DNA of 64,000 bases from Dermacentor variabilis (taxonomy: Eukaryota > Arthropoda > Arachnida > Ixodida > Ixodidae), in assembly GCF_050947875.1 (NCBI RefSeq), contig NC_134571.1, forward strand, positions 223,644,024 to 223,708,023, in the 5' to 3' direction. A model generated the notes under the pieces. It saw only the letters and a list, made by a program, of their open reading frames with translations, was not told where the DNA came from and did not search any database. Position 1 is the first letter of the stretch, and the number at the start of each line of letters is the position of its first letter. The translations under genes and the position numbers were made by a program. Below are positions 10,901-21,786 of the stretch, piece after piece.

Positions 10901-11330
10901 TTAGTTGAATTCGAGGGGTTGCTATGTGCCGTGGTCAACAAACTGTCGGCTCTGTCCACGTGCCGAAACCATAGATCACTGCTTCATAGACTGTAGGGAC
11001 GCTGTATTCTTTTGGGACATTCTCCAACGGACGCTTAAAAAGGACATTGACATGACTCCCTATACAATTAGGTTTCTTCCGTTTAAGGTTACGGGTGGTC
11101 CTCCCTATGACATGTTCATAGTACTTGGTTTACATAGCCTATGGAAAAGTAGACTGTGACCCCCATGCCGAAAGCCCGCGATCTACAAAGTCCTTCTTTC
11201 GCGAAAGTGCTGCTTATGTAAGAAGTGCGTATACGCTGCGCAGGAACCTCCGCCAGACTGGATGCACTTGTTGGATGCATGTGTGTGTTTGCCTGAGTTT
11301 TAAGTGTGTAGTTGTGTTCACTTTGTAATA
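7923..11330 (+). pseudogene. LINE-B ORF2: endonuclease, reverse transcriptase, C-terminal zinc motif
   Basis: ATG at 7923 starts FGTLNVRGLRSK, an APE endonuclease start; IAAIQETK, VYAPN and LVGD-NCVCN follow (frameshift at 8361). A linker spans 8700-9220. RT motifs are KGKTPGPDGLTAEF, GYRPISLCNVDYKIFAKVL, QLDLAKAFDRVNHSF, SVRQGCPLSPLLF and LAYADD (10000-10011). The thumb and connection run to 10903, and a C-terminal knuckle CRLCPRAETIDHCFIDC lies in the 10905-11159 frame. At least six frame changes or stops (8361, about 8590, 9030, 9220, 9660, 10043, 10904, 11158) make it inactive. Order and motifs match an L1/Tx1-like element related to LINE-A. Of the plus-strand LINEs it keeps the most complete order of domains. 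Confidence 0.88.
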
Positions 11331-11354
11331 CACTTTCAGTTTTCTTTTCCATGT

Positions 11355-11370
11355 AATAAAGAAAAAAAAC
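11355..11370 (+). terminator. LINE-B polyadenylation signal and A-tract
   Basis: AATAAA at 11355-11360 is followed by a run of A (11362-11369). This marks the 3' end of LINE-B, about 200 bases after the last coding similarity. The next base starts a tRNA-like sequence. Confidence 0.75.
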
Positions 11371-11443
11371 GGCGTGGTGAAGTGGTTAGAGTACCTGACT
11401 TGTGAGCGATAGAACGCGATTTCGAATCCTACTGTCGGGCACG
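11371..11443 (+). repeat. tRNA-like sequence (degenerate) directly after LINE-B
   Basis: GGCGTGGTGAAGTGGTTAGA resembles a tRNA 5' half with an A box, and TTCGAATCCT about 50 bases on resembles a B box. The T-stem and acceptor pairing are poor, so this is not a functional tRNA gene; it is a tRNA pseudogene or the head of a tRNA-derived SINE. A T-run follows at 11445-11456, which could end RNA polymerase III transcription. Confidence 0.45.
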
Positions 11444-11456
11444 TTTTTTTTTTTCA

Positions 11457-14400
11457 GCTCATTAATTTTTTTAGGGTATAGATGCCTAATTTTATTAATT
11501 CCACCTTTCCGGAGCATCGGACCGAATTACCGTTACTCCCTTGGGGAGCATCGGACAAGGGCAACTGTTAGTCCTCGAAGGAGTAAGCGATGGGGAGTAA
11601 CAGTTCATCCCATGTCATGAAGTTCGTCCCCAAAAGGACCAATGGTTGTGGCAAATCAGTTAGTCCCCAAAAGGACTAACCTCCCTACTACCCCTTTTAG
11701 TCCTTTTTTTCTTAGAGTGTATCAGCCCAACACCGCAGCCACTGCAACCACGTCGGCTTATACACGGATGCAAGATTAAACGGTGCGCCCCTTAACCTTG
11801 CTGTCTTTGCTAAATGGAAAGAGGTATTGTTCTCGCTGTCATTTCTGCCCGCAGTCGCAATTTAATAAAAATACCGAGAGCGGGAAACAGGGTGCGCGAA
11901 GTAAGTAACATTTCCTTCTTAAAGTTCGCGCTTGACGAAACATTTTAGACATTAGCTGCTCGTTGCGATTAACCACTACTTGGAACGGGATAGTTGGTCA
12001 AACATTATTGGGCAGGAATCTCTGCTGCCACACTTTTCTAGACGGATGCAAATTGTAGGCATGAAGTTCATACCTGCTTGGCAGGTTTCCCCATTCTTCG
12101 CAAACAGGTGCTCATCGCTAATCTGCAGTGGTAGGATAAATTGTAGCTTCACCATGGCTCCATTTATGAGACTCGATATACATATTAGAGAGGCTCCATT
12201 TGTCGGCTTACCAGACAACTAGCACGATAACGTGACGCAATGTGCCAAGTAATCATTCTTGTGCATTGCTGCCACTGAGCATGCGCAAAACTGGGACCAT
12301 CGTTAGGTTGCGCTGATAGGACTGAATGCCAGAGGTGCTGAAGCTCAAAAAGATGAAATAGTGCAAAAGTGCAGGATGTTCCATTTGTGGCAACGCCTTC
12401 TCGCGAAAGCTTCCAAATTAAGACCTGTAGGCCAGTCAGTGAAATTATCGCACCTGAAAAACAAATTCAGTAACCCGTGATGGAGCCACGAAATGAACGC
12501 GTCGTCAGTCACGCACACAGGCACGCACGTGCAAGATAAGTAAAGCCCGGTTTGCAAGTGAAGCCCACGCACTTGTTTGCCCTCTCTAGTCGTGTGACAC
12601 CCAATGAAGGCGTTGAGCAGGTCACTCGGTTGGTGCTCTTGGGCTGCAGTCGCACGATACGCAGCTCCACGATACGGCGCCGAGAGGCATTGGACCAGCG
12701 TAGACGAAACTTTTCTGCCTGTCGGCTTTGCGAAGCCAACGTGCACATTTGGCGATGATTCAGTTACGCGCCTGGCCGTATGTGCATTGCCACCAATAAT
12801 CTCGACCGCTGTGGCCTCGTTAAGTTGCTGCCTCGAGCAATGTTATGCAAGCAGAGAGCAATCGTCGGCCCAGCCGAACAGCAACGGTGCCCGACGATGT
12901 CTGCCTCCGATAAAGCCAGGCCAGCGGCCCTCCCCCGCTCGCTTCCGGGGGAGGCCGGTTGCGTCACTCGGTCGGATTGCGGGCCACGGCGCTCCGTGGC
13001 CCCGTGACCGCTTTCGCGGCCACGCTGTCCCAGGAGGAAAACGGCCGCCCTCACGCGCCGCTGCCGAAACCAAGTGTGCTCGGTGTACTGTCAAATATTT
13101 GTCCGCCCGAGAACATCTCGCGCTCTTACACGCCTTGAGGAACCCGGCTGCTAAACCAGGAAGAGCCAGGGAGTATGTCACTCGAGACGACTGCGCGGTC
13201 TCCAGCTGAAGCCACTTAGTCTTTGCAATAATGCAACTCTCGCAAGTGCGTGAAATGTATGTGCTCGGTGACGTGCCATGTAGGTGGTAAAAAAGAGCAC
13301 CATCCGGAGGAGTAACTCGATACTGATACGTCAAAAGCAAATATGAAAGGCTACACAGTAGTATGAGAAACGAAAGAATACAACTCATGTTTTCTTCTTA
13401 TGTATTTCAACTCGTATATCGTTTACCTCTTTTTTCTGTAATGAGACAGTCACAAAGGACAGATTGTTAAGGGAATCGAGAGTGTGGCACATATCACCCT
13501 AAGATGTTTTGCAGCAATCGAGTGTAGCTAAACTGAGTGAAAGTTATTTTACTATACAGCACAAGCGTCGACATAAAAAATAAAAAAAAAAAGTGATCAA
13601 AACTTGAAGTTCTTAACACATCACGCAAGCATAGATGCTGCCTTTGTTGGTGTCAGAGCATTTGGAGTCTTCTGCCACGAATAACACTTGGCGTCACTTT
13701 ACGTGCGTCGCAGCCAGAAGAGCGCAGATTTCTGGTAGAATGGAAATATTTTAGGCACATGGGTCCCAACCACGCCGCAAAGTTTGTATTACGAGCACCC
13801 CGAAAACCCGCAACACGCGACGCGGAGCATTCCGTCGAACGACCAGAGCGGTCGCGCTAACGGAGCTTATCCCGAGACTCACCGTGCACCAAGCATCCGA
13901 GGTCAGGCAGCTGCGTCGCCCCAACAGGTTGCACCGAGTTGTGCCGGGGCCCCTTTCGTCGAGGCAGGCGCGGCGAGGGAGCGAGCCAGACGCGAGCGGC
14001 CCCTCGCGGGATTCGCTCGGTGGGTGGGGCCGGCGTTCTTCCGCACTGGCGGCTGACCGGTCATGAGGGCGACCTTCGAACGTGTTGACGGCGTGGGTGA
14101 GTGGCCGTGTGGTCACATGGCGTTGTAGTGGGGGTGGGCGATGCTGCTTTCTTCAGCGCGCAATCATATTGTAATTTCCCCATCGGCGTATGCTGATAAA
14201 TCATCCGGAAACTGCGGGAACGAGTGGAAGAGCGCTGAAAGGACGAGGAATGTGTTAGAACAGAAGCCGCAGGAAGTTGTTTCATAGAGTGGCCTATTGA
14301 GCGGTTCTCTTGCGTAGTCACTGTACATGCGCGCTTCGTTTGACTCTGGACCACGCTTGCTGAAGCGCTCGAAATTAGGGCAACTGAAGATGTGCTCGCA

Positions 14401-14886
14401 GGGCTCAATAGGTACTGAATGATAGTTTGAACAGAATCGCGTGTGACTGTCCGATCACCCATTTGCAAAGCTGTACGGACATATTTTGTTTTCTTCCCAG
14501 AGAAAATCGGAGGGTTGCAGACAAGCGTGCTATCAAGGGTCGATATTTTGTGGGACACTATGTTATTTACCTGGTTAGCTTATTTCGACGGTTGTGGAAC
14601 AGCTCCTATTCACGAAAGGCAGTGATCCAACAGAAATAAAGAATGCGAAGCACATAGGAAAGTAAACAGTGGCATATTTATGAGAAACGGTTAATGTCGA
14701 TCGTAGGGGCAGGTCACGAGAGTTCGCGAGCTATTCCTCCTCTTACAACTGTTATCATCCATTATACATTAAGCCGGTGGCAGATGCATGGTAAAATCGG
14801 TTGAAGCGGGCAATGCGGGTGAGTTGATTTCAGCTTGACCACCGGTTATTTGCCATGGAGCGATACCTCAGAGAGTTCGAGGAGAG
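11457..14886. other. No recognised gene; short repeats and GC-rich patches
   Basis: 11490-11710 contains small repeated motifs (two copies of GGAGCATCGGAC and the 8-bp stem GTTAGTCC/GGACTAAC). 12900-13060 and 13780-14060 are GC-rich and give long open frames on both strands, but these lack protein-like composition and recognisable motifs. An A-rich tract lies near 13575-13592. I see no gene here. Confidence 0.5.
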
Positions 14887-15072
14887 TGTATCGTATCGCG
14901 CCTGACACGTGTGCTATGCATGATAAGCTGAAGGGGCGTAGTCCCACTTCTCTGTATATCGTCGCATGACTATCTGAGGGGCGTTGCCCCATTTTACTGT
15001 ATAAAACACCTGCTCAATAAATCCCGGCCAGTCGTGCTCTGGCAACCGCAAGCATGCGGCCATGCTGATACA
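14887..15072 (+). repeat. Gypsy-1 5' LTR
   Basis: It starts TGTATCGTATCG and ends GATACA. It matches 19415-19595 closely, except for a 5-base TATCG duplication near its start and scattered substitutions. TATAAAA-like and AATAAA motifs (CTGTATAAAACACC, CAATAAATCCC) mark promoter and polyadenylation regions. Confidence 0.92.
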
Positions 15073-15086
15073 TGGTGTCAGAAGTA
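15073..15086 (+). promoter_or_regulatory. Gypsy-1 primer binding site
   Basis: TGGTGTCAGAAGTA directly follows the CA end of the 5' LTR. A TGG start pairs with the CCA end of a tRNA that primes minus-strand synthesis. Which tRNA is used was not determined. Confidence 0.8.
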
Positions 15087-15157
15087 TCTAGCCCCTGCCC
15101 ACATTTGCTCGTCTGAAGGATAGCAGTCGCCGAGGTCGCCGTTCGAAGGCTGCCAGC

Positions 15158-15885
15158 ATAGATTTCATAAAGCCACCGGAGCCGCTGTGGTTTGAAGGTG
15201 GCAAGAACTGGGGGCTGTTCAAGCAACGGTTTCAACTATTTCTGACTGCAACGGAACCAGCGAGTAAGAAAAGAGAAGCATTGACAAAAACTGCGTTGCT
15301 ACTGAGAGGAAGCCATCGAGGTCTACAACAGCTTCACTGAAGACGATTCAAAGGACGATTACAACGCAGCAATCAAAAAGTTCGACGAATACTTCGCTTC
15401 TCTAGTCCATGATGTACATCAGCGCTACCTGTTCCGTAGCCGAACGCAAGAGCCCGGTGAGTCTTTTGAGCATTTCTTACGAGATCTGAAGACGAAAGCA
15501 CGAGCGTGTAACTTTGGTGGGCTAGCAGAGTCAATGATCAGAGACCAAATTGTTTTTGGCACAAACGACGCCAAGGTTCGAGAGAAGCTTCTTTCTGACA
15601 ACCAGTTGACGCTGCAAAAGGCAGAAGAACATTGCAAGGCAGCTGAAGTAGCAGCAGCGAACCAGGCAATTTGGATGCGAGAACAAAAGCAAGTCGACGG
15701 AATGCCCAAGAAACGTCGTGCTTCAGAAGTAAAGCAGCACAAAAGTTACACATTTCAAAGTTGTGCAAGGGCGCATGCACCACGAAAACGCCGAGCTTAC
15801 AGACGAAGATGTCGTGCATGCCAAGGAAAAAAACCACTTCGCTATATGTTGCAAAGCAAAACCGCAAGTAGGCGAGTTGCAAGGT
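15158..15885 (+). pseudogene. Gypsy-1 gag
   Basis: The translation reads FIKPPEPLWFEGGKNWGLF, then, after a deletion near 15305, FDEYFASLVHDVHQRYLF, EPGESFEHFLRDLKTKA, CNFGGLAESMIRDQIVFG and KLLSDNQLTLQKAEEHCKAA. This is the capsid-type Gag core of Mag-like Gypsy elements. The nucleocapsid part is damaged: CARAHAPRKRRAYRRRCRAC should carry the CCHC knuckles but lacks several of the expected Cys and His residues, and the end continues in another frame as HFAICCKAKPQVGEL. Gag assembles the virus-like particle. There are at least two frame lesions. Confidence 0.85.
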
Positions 15886-15944
15886 AGTGAAGATCGTTTT
15901 CAAATTCTCGCTGTCGGTAATAAGACCAGCCGAGCACACTGGGT

Positions 15945-18560
15945 GGTAAAAGCGAAGGCGGGAGGAAAACTGATTTGAAATTAGATACTGGATCACAGGC
16001 CAACCTGCTACCTTCAGCTCTGTACGAACAGATAAACCCGAAGCCACAGTCGAATCCCTGCAGTGCGGTGTTACGCTCCTACGGGGGAAGCGGAGTCAAG
16101 CATTTGGGAACCGCAAGGCAAGAAGTGACGCTGCGCGACAACGCTCTCACTCAGAATTTTTCATTGTCCGCAAGGGAGCCCAAGCAATTCTCGGTCTGCA
16201 GGCGTGCGAGACCAGGTGACTAGTATCCCGACAAGTACACAGCGTGTCGCAAAGCAGCTCAGAAAAAGTTGTGAATGAATCTCGCCACCGTTTTTCTGGC
16301 ATAGGCTGTGTCCAGCGTCACTATCGCATGGCCCTGCGCGACGGAGCACTCCCAGTCGTCCAGCCGGCGGGTCGAGTACCAATGGCCCTGAAAGAGCAGC
16401 TTCGTCACGAGCTGGAGCGCATGGATCGGGAAGGCATAATCGCGAAGGTGACTGAGTCTACTGAATGGGTAAGCCCTCTTGTCATAGTGCGCAAGAAAAA
16501 CGGTAAAATACGCGTGTGCATGGACCCGCGTAAGATAAATGAGGCCATTAGACGAGAACACTTCGAAATGCTCAGGTGAGAGGACATTGAATCCGAGCTC
16601 GCAGGAGCTAAAGTGTTCAATCGCCTAAATGCGAATTCCGGTTTCTACCAGATTCCGCTTCACGACGAAACGTCGAGAATCTGCACTTTCGCGACGCCTT
16701 TCGGCCGCTACCGTTTTCTCCGATTGCCTTTCGGCATATTGTCAGCATCGGAAGTGTTTCAAAAGGCCCTTAACGACATTTTTGAGACTGTACCAGGATC
16801 GAAGGTATATGTCGATGACATATTAGTTTGGGGCTCATCAGGGCGAGGGCATGACTAACTACGTAGGTTGGTGCTAACTGCAGAAAAAGTAGGGCTAACA
16901 TTCAACCCTGACAAATGCGTTGTTGGAGTCAACGACATAGAGTTCTTAGGGGACGTAATTTCTGCAGAAGGAATAAGGCCGAGTTCTGCCCTCGTTCAGT
17001 CTATGCTCCAAATTCCAGAGCCGCGTGACAAGCCGCGCAGAGAATGCTCGGAGTCGTAAATTATTTAGGCAAGTTTATTCCACCACTGGCAGAAAGGACG
17101 AAGCTTTTGTGCAGCATAATCAAGGAAGACGCGGTGTTTGATTGGACGCCGAATCATGCGGAAGAATGGCGTCAGATATGCCACACCTTAAGTAGTCAAC
17201 CGTTGCTGTCGGTGTTCGACCCAGCAAAACAAACAAAACTCTCGTGTGACGCATCACGCAGTGGCGTAGGCGCCGCACTCTTGCAGGGCCACGATACTTG
17301 GAAACCGGTCGCGTATGGATCGAGAACACTTTCAGAAGCGGAAAAACGGTATTCGCAAATAGAAAAAGAAACGCTAGCTATTACATACGGCTGCGAAAAA
17401 TTTGATCACTTTGTGTACGGCCGAAAGGTCGTCATTGAGACCGACCACCGGCCTTTCTTTATCTGTAAGTAAACAATCGGTGACATGCCACCCAGGCTAC
17501 AACGTTTCTTTATGCGATTGCTCAGATATGACTTCGACCTGCAATTCGTTCCAGGGAAACAGCTCTTGCTGCTCGTGGACATGCTATCTCGAGCGCTCGG
17601 CAATTTGGACACGGATGTGGTTGGCACCGCTGACGTAGAAGTGCACGCCGTGGGTACGGTATCTTCACTCATCAGTGACTAAACATGGCAGCGCCTCGCA
17701 GCAGAAACAGCGAAAGATAGTTACATGAAATTGGTACTGCAAAACCTAATAACCAATGAGCCAATAGACGGTCCGTTGAAACCATTTTCATCGGTGCTAT
17801 ATCATATTAAAGGTGTCCTATTCAAGGGGTGCGAGGTCGTAATTCCTAGCAGTATGAGGCGAGAGACTGCGCAGGATTCGCGAGGATCATCTAGGACAGA
17901 CAGACGGAAAAACTTTATTGGTAGTAAATGAGTTTGGACTCCTCTGGGTCCGGGAATCGGCAAATGTAACGCTAGGTCTCGTCTTCTGGCCTGACATGAA
18001 CTCTGAAATCGAGGTGTTCGCTCAGATGTGCGCTGCATGCAAAAAGTATGCGTATAACCAGCCCACGGAGCCACTTGTGATGCGTCCCGTTCCGGACCAG
18101 CCTTGGTATCGCGTAAGAATCGACATATTCCACTACGGCGGCAAGTCCTACCTGTGCGTCTGTGGCGCCTTGTCTAACTTCCCAGAAGTAAAATACCTCC
18201 GAGACACTACAGCCAGGACAGTCATTGAAGCGACTAGTGCTATATTTGCCCGTTATGGCATTCCAGTGGAGGTTCTTTCCAACAATGGTCCCCAATTTCC
18301 TAGCAGAGAATTTTACACGTTTTCGCACACTTACGACTTCAAACACATTACCTCAAGTCCGGGATTCCCACGTTCCAATGGGTTATCGGAAAAGGGGGTA
18401 CAGGTGGTGAAGAGACTCATACATAAAACAGCCGAAGCTAAATATGATTTCTGGTTGACACTTTTGGTTTACAGGACTTCCCCTTGGAATGTGGCCGGTC
18501 GCCAGCAGAGATCCTCCAAGGTTGCCAACTGTGAACTCTGCTGCCTGCCTTCGAATGTGG
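15945..18560 (+). pseudogene. Gypsy-1 pol: protease, RT, RNase H, integrase
   Basis: Protease: LDTGSQANLLPSALYEQINP, with the catalytic DTG near 15980. RT: GRVPMALKEQLRHELERMD, WVSPLVIVRKKNGKIRVCMD, FATPFGRYRFLRLPFG and KVYVDDILVWG (YVDD at 16808-16819). RNase H: LSCDASRSGVGAALLQGHD, RYSQIEKETLAI and ETDHRPFF. Integrase: VFWPDMNSEIEVFAQMCAAC, RIDIFHYGGKSYL, VLSNNGPQF and GLSEKGVQVVKRLIHK. The second catalytic aspartate, expected in SDNGPQF, is asparagine (codon 18281-18283). Stops occur near 15976, 16221, 16577, 16856, 17057, 17470 and 17680, and about 60 bp of foreign sequence lies at 17893-17955. Inactive. Confidence 0.9.
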
Positions 18561-18639
18561 ACCAGCCCACCAAGTTGTCAAGCACCGTCAGCTTCAAGCC
18601 TTCGCGCAGACACTAGCTCCGCTCCACGAAAGTGATGTC

Positions 18640-19041
18640 GTGCGAACCCAGACCGGCACGTGGGCCACGAGAGCACAGGTTCTGAAACCGTCGACGTACC
18701 CCAGGTGTTACCATGTGATCACGCCGGAGGGGCGGTCCTTTCGGAGCAGTCGCAAACACATACTACCGACTGGGGAGACCTTTCAACGTGACTTAATTCC
18801 CAAGGGTAGCGACGCGGAACCAGAGTGCTCGACATCTGCTCATCGCACCGACGACGCAGCGCCGAGTAATAGTGTTGCGACAGCCGCGGACATGTCCCGC
18901 AGTGCGCCGTCAACGCCAGCCAGTGTTACGGCAACTGCAGACATTTCGGTCAAGTCGCCGCCTGCACTAGCACCGAGGAGGTCCCTGGGGCAAGCAAGAC
19001 CACCCCGACAGTATGATCAGAACTTCGAACAGATTTCCTAA
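18640..19041 (+). pseudogene. Gypsy-1 pol C-terminal tail
   Basis: A 133-residue frame contains RCYHVITPEGRSFRSSRKHI, which is a typical C-terminal integrase-tail motif (RSYxVxTxxGxxxRRNRxHL) of Gypsy elements, followed by a Ser/Thr/Ala-rich end and the final PRRSLGQARPPRQYDQNF. It follows the integrase core with one or two frame lesions between 18560 and 18640. Confidence 0.8.
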
Positions 19042-19103
19042 ACACGCTGTGTCAATATATATGTGCTTTACTTTCGTTATAAGCGTGTAACCTCGGAATC
19101 ATC

Positions 19104-19339
19104 ACCCGCCGTGGTTGCTCAGTGGTTATGGCGTTAGGCTGCTGAGCACAAGGTCGCGGGATCGAATCCCGGCCACGGCGGCCGCATTTCGATGGGGGAG
19201 CAATGCGAAAACACCCGTGTACTTAGGTTTAGGTGCACGTTAAAGAACCCCAGGTGGTCTAAATTTCCGGAGTCCTCCACTACGGCGTGCCTCATAATCA
19301 GAAAGTGGTTTTGGCACGTAAAACCCTATAATTTTTTCT
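19104..19339 (+). repeat. tRNA-derived SINE, copy 1
   Basis: An 11-bp target duplication TCGGAATCATC flanks it (19093-19103 and 19340-19350). The 72-base head (19108-19179) keeps a full 7-bp acceptor pairing GCCGTGG/CCACGGC, an A-box-like TTGCTCAGTGG and a B box GGATCGAATCC. The body is the conserved tick sequence ending GGTTTTGGCACGTAAAACCC, then a T-rich tail. Such SINEs are copied by LINE machinery. It lies inside Gypsy-1 and is therefore younger than it. Confidence 0.9.
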
Positions 19340-19414
19340 TCGGAATCATCGCTGTACTAAATCTGTAAATAATTGCGCTGTTTATTTTATTTTCTTTCTT
19401 GTAACGAAAGAGGA

Positions 19415-19595
19415 TGTATCGCGTCTGACACGTGTGCTGTGCATGATAAGCTAAGGGGGCGTAGTCCCACTTCTCTGTATATCGTAGCATGATCATCTGA
19501 GGAGCGTTGCTCCATTTCACTGTATAAAACACCTGCTCAATGAATCCCGGGCACTCGTGCTCTGGCAACCGCAAGCATGGGGCCATGCTGATACA
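19415..19595 (+). repeat. Gypsy-1 3' LTR
   Basis: Starts TGTATCGCGTCTGACACG, ends GATACA, and is preceded by a purine-rich tract (CGAAAGAGGA). It differs from the 5' LTR by roughly a dozen substitutions and one small indel, which is consistent with an old insertion. Confidence 0.92.
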
Positions 19596-19684
19596 GAGTT
19601 TGACCGTTAGTTACGTATGTGAGGTAATAAACGTTGGGAACGACGAATGGGACTGCGACTGCAACTGTCGGCACATTGCGCACT

Positions 19685-19930
19685 ACCCGCCGTGGTTCTT
19701 AGTGGCTTCAGCGATGCGCTGCTAAGCACGAGGTCACAGGATCAAATCTCGGCTGCGGCGGCCGCATTTCTATGGCGTCGAATTGCAAAAACACCGTTGC
19801 ACCATCCCTGTAAGAACCCTCGTGTAAAAAAGAAAATGCCATGTGATCTAAATTGATACGGCGTGCCTCATAAAAGGATGGCGGTTTTCTCACGAAACAC
19901 CCCCCCCCCCCCGCCCCGATTTTAATTTTG
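19685..19930 (+). repeat. tRNA-derived SINE, copy 2 (diverged)
   Basis: The same layout as copy 1 (GCCGTGGTTCTTAGTGG... GGATCAAATCTCGGC...), but with many substitutions and deletions in the body. A run of 13 C occurs near 19901-19913 where the others have CACGTAAAACCCC. No clear target duplication. Confidence 0.8.
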
Positions 19931-21400
19931 AATGCTGGGCGCTGACGCTTCTGGCTCAAAAAGAGCACCAAGTCAAGTCGCCTTTGGTGAACGAGACAGC
20001 TTCGTGATAGTCGTCGTTCCGCTCTTTCGAGCGACGTTGCGATGCAAGGTATGTCTATTCTACGGACTGATTGGACAAGACACGTGGTCCTTGATACAGA
20101 ATCGCACGCAGAGCGCATAACTGGGACGCATCGAGAAAGTTTCGTGACAATCTTTCGCACGGAAGCTACGAGAGACTGTATTTTGCCGTTTGTTGCTTCA
20201 CCCACTTCGCCTCGCTGTAAGTGAAGAATGACAACGGCGCTGTCCCAGGTATTGTGGTTGTAGGGCACGTGCATGGAAAGGAGTGTCGCGTTCCTTTGAT
20301 GGTGCCATTGGTCTGTGGGAGATACGGCGCTCAATGACCGAACTGTGAAATGCACTGACACGGTAGCTCTCGAAGGCATTAGCGTAACAACCACGCTGAT
20401 AGCGTACCGTTCGCGATGGGCTATTGCGAATTATAATGGAGCGCAGCAAAAAGACCGCTACGCAAACAGTCGAAGAGGAGGCTGCGGTTTCCACGTGGTG
20501 TGTAAGGGGGTCAACCGAGACGATGCGGCATTTTCGTCTGGTAAATGGGTTTGATGTCTGGACAGACTTCAGTTGGAAAAGCGATACGACACACTTTGGC
20601 GTCAATTTGAACACAACGCCTTTTTGAAATGACTGAGTCTAAAGAATAAACAACTTGGCGCGTTGGGCGTGTTGGCATTCGCACTTGGATAATGCTTTCG
20701 TAGCATATATCAGAAACGGACATAAGGGAGGCATGAACACCACAGTGCTCTAAGTTCAAATATTTATTTATGGAAAATTCACTTTTATTGGTCATGGGGG
20801 GAAAAAAAGCGTCATCCCTGATCAACACGTCCTACAGCTGCTTCCAAAAAGGTCGTCTCTTTATCTGACAGGTTGACAGCCGCAGTGCTAACAAAGATTT
20901 CACCATTACACCTGGGAGCTTATGGCTCTGTTATTTCACGCACATCCCTATCTCAGTGCTCTAAGAATCAGTCAAAAAAAGCTCTGCAACACTCCTAATA
21001 CTGAACAGACAGATGACCGTCGTAATTCTTTACACTTAAAAGGGCCATGACATGGTCATCCGACTGGTCTCAGCTTCTGTTTTTATCTCAGAGTAGAGGG
21101 CCCAATATATTTATACATACAACCAGCTGGGCTCAGATGTCGTAGCACACGCAGGGTGAAAGCACATCAAATTCAACAGTGTCAATCAATCAAATGAGCT
21201 TTTATTTCGCCATTAGAAATATGCGAGTGACTGAAAATGCCGTTAACTGCAGCTTGACAAGGCTCCGCCCCCTACAAAGTCCAGCAGCAAGTGAGCCGCG
21301 ATACACTTCTAAATAATATGTGTATAGAAAGCAACTAAACATGCTTATTGAAAACAGATACACTTCGACAAAGGATGGACAAACAACCTATGATTACTTG
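19931..21400. other. No recognised gene
   Basis: Open frames on both strands around 20200-20620 overlap one another and have no motif I recognise. 20750-20820 and 21180-21220 are AT-rich. I cannot support a feature here. Confidence 0.4.
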
Positions 21401-21773
21401 GTGGGCCCGGTGACTGTATCTTGGTGCAGTTCGCTAACCGCTTTGCTTTCGCCATGCAGATGGTCGTCTATCTCATCACCAACCTGCTGCTTCCTGTTCT
21501 GGCATGCACATGCTCGAGTGCGTCGTCAGTGCAGGCTTCCCCTTGTCAAGAAGACGGAGCGGCCACGTGCAATCCTTTGCCTGGTTTCCACGTATCGCCA
21601 TTTCTATCTGCCTCACCGTTCGTCACCTACCGGTCCTGGAGCCAACTTGGAAAGATTCATCGCCATCGACAGCCCTACCACCTATAAAGCAACAACCACC
21701 GTCGACGCAGCTCGGTGGGCCCGGTGACTGTACCTTGGTGCAGTTCGCTAACCGCTTTGCTTTCGCCATGCAG
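21401..21773 (+). repeat. LINE-C 5' region with a 59-bp direct repeat (period 314 bp)
   Basis: GTGGGCCCGGTGACTGTA... to ...TTCGCCATGCAG occurs at 21401-21459 and again, with one substitution seen, at 21715-21773. Each copy ends in CAG and the sequences then diverge completely: ATGGTCG after the first, GTTAGTC after the second. This may be a repeated promoter module, or two transcript 5' ends joined to different downstream parts. GCCATGC gives a favourable start context in both copies. Confidence 0.7.
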
Positions 21774-21786
21774 GTTAGTCAAACAT

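Larger units (their letters stand above)
14887..19595 (+). mobile_element. Gypsy-1, LTR retrotransposon (decayed, Mag-like)
   Basis: A 4.7 kb element bounded by two LTRs of 186 and 181 bp, with a primer binding site after the left LTR and gag, protease, reverse transcriptase, RNase H and integrase in that order. RT before integrase is the Ty3/Gypsy order. A purine-rich CGAAAGAGGA precedes the right LTR as polypurine tract. The flanks GGAGAG and GAGTTT share only GAG, so no clean target duplication remains. Many frame lesions show the copy is old. A SINE sits between the last coding part and the right LTR. Confidence 0.92.

Noticed and set aside
11371..11443. Functional tRNA gene
   Set aside because: Acceptor and T-stem do not pair; only box-like motifs are present.
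12604..13209. 201-codon plus-strand frame
   Set aside because: GC-rich stretch open on several frames and both strands; Arg/Pro/Ala-rich composition without motifs.
13751..14116. 121-codon minus-strand frame and overlapping plus frames
   Set aside because: GC-driven; no motif and no splice or promoter context.
14881..14886. Target duplication for Gypsy-1
   Set aside because: GGAGAG and GAGTTT share only three bases, so a duplication cannot be claimed.
19108..19179. Functional tRNA gene in the SINE head
   Set aside because: Good acceptor pairing, but the sequence is the head of a longer SINE with target duplications; the anticodon arm is poor.
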